The translations under genes and the position numbers were made by a program. DNA of 64,000 nt from Actinomycetota bacterium. Its GTDB lineage: Bacteria > Actinomycetota > Acidimicrobiia > Acidimicrobiales > Ilumatobacteraceae. This document shows, one piece after another, positions 58,476 through 64,000 of the stretch. Position 1 is the stretch's first letter. Every line of letters starts with the position of its first letter. The DNA is taken from the NCBI GenBank assembly GCA_963169665.1, contig CAUJET010000159.1:1-64000 (forward strand). Direction: 5' to 3'. The notes beneath the pieces were generated by a model. That model did no database searches. It was not told the origin of the DNA and was given only the letters and a program-made list of their open reading frames with translations.

Positions 58476-59852
58476 TCAGGACCCTGGGAACCCGGCCATG
58501 TCGTCGAGCAGCGCCGCCACGTCGGCGATCTGGGTGTTGGGGTGCACGATGCAGATGCGCATCACGGTCTCACCGTGGAACTTGGTGGGCACCACGAGTG
58601 CGCTGCCCTCCTTCGCCCGTGTCCGGCTCCAGGCGTGGTACTGGTCCGGCTCCCACCCGCGACGACGGAACAGCACGATCGACAGCTCGGGCTCGAGGAG
58701 GAGATCGAAGTCCGGATGGGCGTCGACGGCATCGGCGAACGACCGAGCGGTGGTGAGCGTGTGATCCATCGCCGCCGCGTAGGCATCGGTGCCGTAGGTG
58801 GCGAGGGAGAACCACAGCGGCAGGCCACGCGCCCGGCGGGACAGGTGGTAGGCGTAGTCGCTGGGGTTCCAGTCGGCCCGGTTCACCGCGTCGAGGTAGT
58901 CGCCGTGCTGCGAGTGCGTGCGAGCCGCGATCGCCGGGTCGCGGTACAGCAGGGCGGCGCAGTCGTAGGGCGCGAACAGCCACTTGTGCGGATCGACGCC
59001 GAAGCTGTCGGCGTGCTCGATACCCGCCAGACGTCGCCGCCCGTCGGGGGAGCAGAGTGCGGCCAATCCGTAGGCGCCGTCGACGTGGAGCCACAGATCG
59101 TGCGCAACGCAGACGTCGGCGATCTCGTCGAGGGCATCGACCGCCCCGGTGTTGGTCGTGCCGGCCGATGCGGCGACGGCGAACACGTCCATCTCGCCAC
59201 CGGCCGCCGCCGCGCCGAGTGCGGCGCTCAGCGCGGCACCGGTCATGCGGTCGCGGTCGTCGACGGCGACGGTCACCACGTCGACGTCCATCACCCGCGC
59301 CGTGGCGCGCACCGACGCATGCACCTCGGTGGTGGCGGCGAAGGCGAGACGGCCGCGCCGGCCGAAACGGTCGAGGTGACGCTGCCTGGCGGCGACCAGG
59401 GCGCTGAGGTTGGCGGCCGAGCCACCGGAGACGAACACGCCGCCGGCTTCCTCGGGCAACCCGGCGAGATCGGCGAGCCACCGCAGCACCTGGTTCTCGG
59501 CGGCGATCGCGCCGGCGCCGGCCTCCCAGTTGCCGCCGAAGATCGACGAGGCGCTGACGACGAGGTCGAACATCGTGGCCGCGATGGTGGGGGCTGTGGG
59601 GACGTACGCGAGGTTCATGGCATCGTCCATCGGCCGGCAGGCGGGCATCATCACCTCGCGGACGAGGCGCATGGCCTCCAGGGCACCGGCGCCCGTCGGC
59701 GTGATCGCGTGCGCGTACCGCTGTTCGAGCTCGTCGGCGGGCTGCGAGCCCCAACGCGGATCCTTGGGGAGTCGCAGCCGCTCGATCGCGTAGCCGATGA
59801 CCGAGTGCGCGAACAGCTCGGTCCCCTCGTCCCAGGTGTGCATCGACGGCAT
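58476..59852 (-). CDS. PLP-dependent group II amino acid decarboxylase
   Basis: A 458-residue decarboxylase of the aromatic-L-amino-acid/glutamate type. PLP lysine K290 in DPHKWLF, cofactor Asp258 in LHVDGAYGL, His178 in TTEVHASVR, and FVSGGSAANLSALVAARQ. The AYVPTAPTIAATMFD segment belongs to the substrate site. Substrate cannot be deduced. ATG 59852 (MPSMHTW) was chosen over the in-frame ATG three codons later. Confidence 0.9.
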   Translation of the reverse strand: MPSMHTWDEGTELFAHSVIGYAIERLRLPKDPRWGSQPADELEQRYAHAITPTGAGALEAMRLVREVMMPACRPMDDAMNLAYVPTAPTIAATMFDLVVSASSIFGGNWEAGAGAIAAENQVLRWLADLAGLPEEAGGVFVSGGSAANLSALVAARQRHLDRFGRRGRLAFAATTEVHASVRATARVMDVDVVTVAVDDRDRMTGAALSAALGAAAAGGEMDVFAVAASAGTTNTGAVDALDEIADVCVAHDLWLHVDGAYGLAALCSPDGRRRLAGIEHADSFGVDPHKWLFAPYDCAALLYRDPAIAARTHSQHGDYLDAVNRADWNPSDYAYHLSRRARGLPLWFSLATYGTDAYAAAMDHTLTTARSFADAVDAHPDFDLLLEPELSIVLFRRRGWEPDQYHAWSRTRAKEGSALVVPTKFHGETVMRICIVHPNTQIADVAALLDDMAGFPGS

Positions 59853-59969
59853 CGCGTCAACGTATCCGAGTTCGAGGAGTCGATCGTTTGGGTCCGAACG
59901 ACGTGTCCGGGATCCCGCGCACGGAACCCCGTCCGCAGCGGGCGCGTACGATGCCTGCGGGGAGGCGCG

Positions 59970-61634
59970 ATGGGGTCGTACTGGTTCCGCAACGGTGAGG
60001 TGTACACGCTCGACCCCGCTCGCCCGCGTACGGCGTCGATGGTCGTGCACGACGAGCTGATCGCCTTCGTCGGCGACGACGACGCGGCGCGTCGACATCT
60101 GCGTCCGGACACCGTCGAGGTCGACCTCGAGGGTGGCTTCCTCATGCCCGGGTTCGTCGACGGTCACGACCACCTGATCGGCGGCGCGCTCGGCAAGGTC
60201 GGTGTCTCGTTGGAGGATCTCCACGGCCGCGATGCCGTGGTCGAGGCCGTGCGCCGCTACGCCGAGGCGCACCCGCACCTCGACGTGATCCGCGGGCACG
60301 GCTGGACGCAGTTCACGTTCGGCATGGGCGTGCAACCTCACCGCACCTGGCTCGACGAGGTCACCGACGTGCGCCCGGCGCTGTTGCACTCGTACGAGAT
60401 CCACGACGCCTGGGCCAACACGGCTGCGTTCGTCGCGGCGGGAATCGACGCTTCGACGCCCGACCCCAACCCCCCGACCGGGTACTGGCCGCGCGACCCC
60501 GACGGCTTCCCGGCGGGCACGTGCTGCGAGCCGGAGTCGTGGATCCCGGTCGCCCACGCATTGGGCATGTTCAGCCTCGCCGCCGTGCGCGAGGCGATGG
60601 CGCTCACGTTCTTCCCGGCGCCGACGTGGGGCATCACCAGCTACTACGACGCCAGCTTCCTCACGCAGAACCGGGCCCTCACCACGGAGATCCACCAGTT
60701 GCTGGTCGACCTCGACCACGCCGGCGAGCTGCCCGTGCGCGTCGTCGGCTCGCACGTGATGCGCAACCCCGCCGGCGACCCCGCTCGAACGGTCGACACG
60801 CTGCGGCAGCTGCACGCCGAGGTCCGTTCCGAGCACGTGTCGATCACGACGCTCAAGCTGTTCATGGACGGCGTGGGTCCACAGCACACGGCCGCGATGC
60901 TCGAGGACTACGCCGACGAGCCGCACCGGGGCGGGTTCATCTTCGACCCCGACACAGCTCACCGGTTCGCCGAGGCGGCCAACCTCGCCGGGTTCGACAC
61001 CCACATCCACGCCTGCGGCGACGCCGGCGTGCGCGGTGCGCTCGACGCCTACGAGCGCATCCGTATCGACCATCCCGCCCTCGACACCCGGAACACCGTC
61101 TGCCACATGGAGTTCTGCCACCCCGACGACGTCGCACGCTTCGCACGGCTCCACGTCACGGCGAACTGCACACCGATGTGGGGCACCGACTACCGCGGCG
61201 AGTTCATGGACGCGTACCCGCTGCTCGTGGGCAGCGAGCGGTTCCAGCGCGACTACTGCCCGTACGGCGACCTCGTGCGCAGCGGTGCCCGTGTCACCTT
61301 CGGCGCCGATTGCCCCGGCGTGGAGGTGCACGAGATCCCGCCGCTCGGCCAGATCGAGGCCGCTGTCACGCGGCAGCGGCCCGGGCGCGTCGACGACGTC
61401 GTGTGCCATGCGCACCAGCGCGTCGAGGTCGCGCAGGCGCTGCGTGCGTACACGATCGACGGGGCCCGAGCCCTCCGTCTGGATCACCTGGTCGGCTCGC
61501 TCGAGGTCGGCAAGCGGGCCGACCTCGTCTGGCTGGGAGCGAGTCCGTTCGACGTGGCGCCGCACGACATCCACGCGATCGACGTGCGGCTCACGATGCT
61601 GAGCGGACGGCCGACGCATGGCACCGTTGGCTGA
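59970..61634 (+). CDS. metal-dependent amidohydrolase (YtcJ-like)
   Basis: A 554-residue amidohydrolase of the YtcJ/Amidohydro_3 group. Metal site HDH (H66, H68 in FVDGHDHLIGG), later DTHIHACGDAGV, VCHMEFCHPDD and FGADCPGVEVHEIPP, with the trailing small beta-sandwich GSLEVGKRADLVWLG. It hydrolyses amides or cyclic amides; true substrate unknown. GGGGAGG lies 5 bases before ATG 59970. It leads an operon with an SDR and two SnoaL-like proteins. Confidence 0.9.
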   Translation: MGSYWFRNGEVYTLDPARPRTASMVVHDELIAFVGDDDAARRHLRPDTVEVDLEGGFLMPGFVDGHDHLIGGALGKVGVSLEDLHGRDAVVEAVRRYAEAHPHLDVIRGHGWTQFTFGMGVQPHRTWLDEVTDVRPALLHSYEIHDAWANTAAFVAAGIDASTPDPNPPTGYWPRDPDGFPAGTCCEPESWIPVAHALGMFSLAAVREAMALTFFPAPTWGITSYYDASFLTQNRALTTEIHQLLVDLDHAGELPVRVVGSHVMRNPAGDPARTVDTLRQLHAEVRSEHVSITTLKLFMDGVGPQHTAAMLEDYADEPHRGGFIFDPDTAHRFAEAANLAGFDTHIHACGDAGVRGALDAYERIRIDHPALDTRNTVCHMEFCHPDDVARFARLHVTANCTPMWGTDYRGEFMDAYPLLVGSERFQRDYCPYGDLVRSGARVTFGADCPGVEVHEIPPLGQIEAAVTRQRPGRVDDVVCHAHQRVEVAQALRAYTIDGARALRLDHLVGSLEVGKRADLVWLGASPFDVAPHDIHAIDVRLTMLSGRPTHGTVG

Positions 61635-61661
61635 TCGACATCGGGTGAAGGAGGTCGGGTG

Positions 61662-62417
61662 ATGGAGATCCAAGGCGCCGCAGCGCTCGTGACGGGCGGC
61701 AATCGGGGCATCGGCGAGGCATTCGTGCGCGCGCTGCTGGCGGCCGGTGCGGCACGTGTCTACGTGGGCACCCGCGACGTCGCCAACGCGACCGCGCTCG
61801 TCGACGAACTCGGCGAACGCGCCGTGCCCGTGCGCCTCGACATCACCGACGCCGACCAGGTCGTCCAGGCGGCACGCCGGTGCAGCGACGTCTCGATCCT
61901 CGTCAACAACGCCGGTGCGTTCACCGGTCTCACGTTGCTCGGCTCGCCCGACATGGCCGCCGCGCGCGAGGAGATGGAGACCAACTACTTCGGTCCGTTG
62001 GCGATGTGCCGCGCGTTCGCGCCGGTGCTGGCGCGGCACCCGCAGAGCGCGATCGTGAACGTGCTGTCGGCCGGCGGACTGGTGGCCGTGCCGGCGATGG
62101 GCGGCTACAGCCCGTCGAAGTTCGCGGCGCGGGCGATGACGACCTGCGTCCGGGCCGAGCTCGCACCGCAGGGCACCGCCGTCAGCGCGCTCATCGTCGG
62201 CTCGGTCGACACCCGCATGGCGGCCGACGTGGTGGGCTGGAAGGAGACCCCGGCCAACATCGCCGCCCACGGCGTGCGCGCGATCCGCAAGAGCATCGAC
62301 GAGATCGACACCGACCTGATGGCAGTCGAGGTGCGTGCGCATCTCGCCCGCGACCCGAAGGGCCTCGAGGCGCAGATGGCCCGCGGCCTCGGTCGCGGCC
62401 TCTCGACCGGCAGATGA
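61662..62417 (+). CDS. short-chain dehydrogenase/reductase
   Basis: A 251-residue SDR. Nucleotide motif TGGNRGIGEAF, NNAG, and catalytic S (NVLSAGG) with YSPSKFA. The catalytic Ser region is LSAGGLV, acceptable for the family. ATG 61662 has GGAGGT at 6 bases. It follows the amidohydrolase by 27 bases. Substrate unknown. Confidence 0.9.
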   Translation: MEIQGAAALVTGGNRGIGEAFVRALLAAGAARVYVGTRDVANATALVDELGERAVPVRLDITDADQVVQAARRCSDVSILVNNAGAFTGLTLLGSPDMAAAREEMETNYFGPLAMCRAFAPVLARHPQSAIVNVLSAGGLVAVPAMGGYSPSKFAARAMTTCVRAELAPQGTAVSALIVGSVDTRMAADVVGWKETPANIAAHGVRAIRKSIDEIDTDLMAVEVRAHLARDPKGLEAQMARGLGRGLSTGR

Positions 62418-62475
62418 ACCAGAGCGACACCGACCGCATGGCCTCCCGGCCACGCACCGAACCAAGGAGTGACGG

Positions 62476-62874
62476 ATGAGCGACACGGACATGATCGAGC
62501 TGGCCCGCCGGTTCGTCGGCGCGATCGAACGCGGCGATGTCGACGAGGTGCGGGCCTGCTACCACCCCGACGCACAGGTGTGGCACAACAACGACGGTAT
62601 CGAGCAGACCGTCGACGAGAACATGAAGGTGCTGACCTGGATGGCCCGCACGCTCGCGACCCGCCGCTACCGGGTGATCCGGCTGGAGGCGCTGCCGGAC
62701 GGCTTCCTGCAGCAGCACGTGCTGGAGGCCGACCTGCCCGGCGGCGGGACGTGGTCGCTCGACGCGTGCGTGATCGTGCGCGTGCTCGACGGCCTCATCG
62801 TCCGTCTCGACGAGTACCTCGACTCAGGTCAGGTCGCGAAGCTGACGGCCGCGCTCACCGGCTCGGGATCGTGA
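62476..62874 (+). CDS. SnoaL-like NTF2-fold protein
   Basis: A 132-residue NTF2-fold protein. It has ELARRFVGAIERGDVDEVRA and YHPDAQVWHNNDG, and ends VIVRVLDGLIVRLDEYLDSGQV, the strand and aspartate typical of limonene-epoxide hydrolase and ketosteroid isomerase relatives. AAGGAG is well placed before the ATG. Its stop overlaps the GTG of the next gene (GTGA). Confidence 0.85.
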   Translation: MSDTDMIELARRFVGAIERGDVDEVRACYHPDAQVWHNNDGIEQTVDENMKVLTWMARTLATRRYRVIRLEALPDGFLQQHVLEADLPGGGTWSLDACVIVRVLDGLIVRLDEYLDSGQVAKLTAALTGSGS

Positions 62875-63299
62875 CCACGCGGCTCGACCTCATGCGCCAG
62901 GTGATGGGTGCCTGGGCGGCCGGCGACGTCGACGGCGTGGTCGGCCGCATGACCGACGACATCGTGTGGCACTACGCCGCGGCCACCCATCCGCCGGTGC
63001 GCGGCACCGCGCAGGTGCGCAAGCTGCTGGCCGTGCTCCAGGCGGAGATGCGCGATGTGGTGTGGTCGGTGTTCGCCTCGGCCGAGACCGACGACCGCCT
63101 GTTCATCGAAGGCGTCGACTCGTACACCGCGGCCAACGGTGCTCGCATCGCGACGCCCTACATGGGCATCGTCGAGTTCCGGGGCGACCTGATCTGCGGG
63201 TGGCGCGACTACGTCGATCTCGGCGTGGCTGCCGCGCAGCGCGCAGGCGAACCGAACCCGCCGCACGTCCAGGAGCTGCTCGACCGTCCGACGACCTGA
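62871..63299 (+). CDS. SnoaL-like NTF2-fold protein
   Basis: A 142-residue second NTF2-fold protein, clearly related in fold to the preceding one but not a close copy. It begins VTTRLDLMRQVMGAWAAGDV, has RMTDDIVWHYAAATHPPVRG, and the end GIVEFRGDLICGWRDYVDL. The D in WRDYVD corresponds to the catalytic position of limonene-1,2-epoxide hydrolase-like proteins. The GTG start at 62871 is coupled to the upstream stop, so the two may form a heteromer. Confidence 0.82.
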   Translation: MTTRLDLMRQVMGAWAAGDVDGVVGRMTDDIVWHYAAATHPPVRGTAQVRKLLAVLQAEMRDVVWSVFASAETDDRLFIEGVDSYTAANGARIATPYMGIVEFRGDLICGWRDYVDLGVAAAQRAGEPNPPHVQELLDRPTT

Positions 63300-63311
63300 C
63301 CCTCGGGCCGG

Positions 63312-64000
63312 TCAGCCCTGTGGCGATCGTCCGGCCGACAGCGCGGACCAGATCGCGCGGTACGAGGGGTACTCGAACGTCGCGTCGACGTAGCCCGCCT
63401 CGCGCAGCGCGCGGTGGTACGACGGCAGGTGTCGGAACGGCACACCCGAATCGACGTGGTGGGCGAGGTGCCACCCGATGCAGTACGGGACCAGGAACAG
63501 GCGGGCCGTGATCGACTGCGCCACCGAGTGCGTGGTCTCGCGCCGGTCGGACGACATCTGCATGCCGCCGTGCTCGGCGATCGATCGCAGCCGGTTGATC
63601 ACCCGCCACACGGTGAGGAACGGGCCGAGCCACAGCACCGGGTACACCCACCAGTGCCCGCTCGCGACGGCGGCCGCGATCATCACGGCCTGCACCGCGT
63701 CGATCTTCCAGGTGGTGCGGCGGACCTTGGGGTCGGGTGACCGCCAGCCGAGGAGCACACCGCGGAACAGCTTGATGCCGGTGCGTCCCGTGGCGTCGCG
63801 CACGAGCTTGCGGCGGAGGCTGTCCTTGGCGATCGGGTACCCGCGGTAGAGGGGGATGTCGGGTTCGTCGGGACCGAACTCCTGGCGGTGGTGGGCCATG
63901 TGCACGCGCCGGTAGGCGTCGGTGGAGGTGTACTGCGGGAACCCGAGGAGCCACCGGCCGACCAGATCGTTCGCCCGCCGGTTCGAGAAGAGCAGCCGGT
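63312..64000 (-). CDS. fatty acid desaturase, C-terminal part (runs off the window)
   Basis: The last 229 residues of a membrane fatty acid desaturase; the start lies beyond the right edge. Two of the three di-iron histidine boxes are visible: HMAHHRQEFG (HxxHH) and WHLAHHVDSG (HxxHH). Two hydrophobic segments lie between (AVMIAAAVASGHWWVYPVLW). The first HxxxH box would be upstream. This group also includes desaturase-like hydroxylases, so the exact reaction is open. Confidence 0.85.
   Translation of the reverse strand, partial: RLLFSNRRANDLVGRWLLGFPQYTSTDAYRRVHMAHHRQEFGPDEPDIPLYRGYPIAKDSLRRKLVRDATGRTGIKLFRGVLLGWRSPDPKVRRTTWKIDAVQAVMIAAAVASGHWWVYPVLWLGPFLTVWRVINRLRSIAEHGGMQMSSDRRETTHSVAQSITARLFLVPYCIGWHLAHHVDSGVPFRHLPSYHRALREAGYVDATFEYPSYRAIWSALSAGRSPQG

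Noticed and set aside
57741..61634. 1297-residue plus-strand frame
   Set aside because: Only the part from 59970 is a real protein (amidohydrolase). The upstream part is antisense to sufC2 and the PLP decarboxylase.
58476..62492. 1338-residue minus-strand frame
   Set aside because: Only the part up to 59852 is the PLP decarboxylase; the rest is antisense to the amidohydrolase and SDR.

Overview
The window is high-GC (about 70% by eye), gene-dense DNA with GTG starts, ATGA overlaps and short intergenic gaps. Gene content (two CitE-like CoA lyases, SUF iron-sulfur assembly, MaoC and acyl-CoA dehydrogenase, DUF2889, a UGSC-type selenoprotein, an LPVTG surface protein) suggests a free-living Actinomycetota, most likely a marine or freshwater Acidimicrobiia such as an Ilumatobacter relative. 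That placement is inference. There are no rRNA, tRNA, phage, IS or CRISPR features; this looks like a chromosomal backbone.

Layout. 0-13.7 kb: GNAT fragment, class III aminotransferase, dienelactone hydrolase, a large LuxR/AAA regulator, an LPVTG-anchored surface protein with a structured leader, paired CoA lyases, HAD phosphatase, methyltransferase, a polyprenyl-phosphate sugar transferase and an MFS exporter. 13.7-24.0 kb: Tat-exported PhoX-like protein, acyl-CoA dehydrogenase, LOG-family protein, a two-component system, nucleotidyltransferase, serine hydrolase and a UPF0104 membrane protein. 24.0-28.3 kb: MaoC, MutY, then a three-gene operon (epoxide-hydrolase-like enzyme, thioredoxin-fusion protein, UGSC selenoprotein) whose last gene reads through an in-frame TGA followed by a SECIS-like hairpin. 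28.4-36.0 kb: MBL hydrolase, MauE/DoxX protein, oligopeptidase B, an Asp-type ferredoxin, an HxlR regulator and a molybdopterin oxidoreductase with a perfect palindrome between these last two.

36.1-41.1 kb holds sufB, an MBL hydrolase, a Cys protein, sufD, a Rieske ferredoxin and sufC. The rest of the SUF machinery, a second sufC with sufS and sufU, lies at 55.9-58.4 kb on the other strand. The two loci carry three copies of one 10-4-10 inverted repeat, one before each putative SUF transcription unit (sufB, sufD, sufC2), so they probably form one iron-sulfur regulon.

41.3-50.1 kb: HtpX, a P-type ATPase coupled to a zinc-ribbon protein, YbaK, an orphan sugar-type ABC ATPase, esterase and SDR. 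50.2-53.0 kb: a somewhat lower-GC surface-glycan patch (acyltransferase, free CBM48 protein, GDP-fucose synthase-like enzyme). 53.1-55.9 kb: nucleoside hydrolase, DUF2889 and phosphotransferase. 58.5-64 kb: a PLP decarboxylase, then amidohydrolase, SDR and two SnoaL-like proteins as a likely catabolic operon, and a truncated fatty acid desaturase at the edge.
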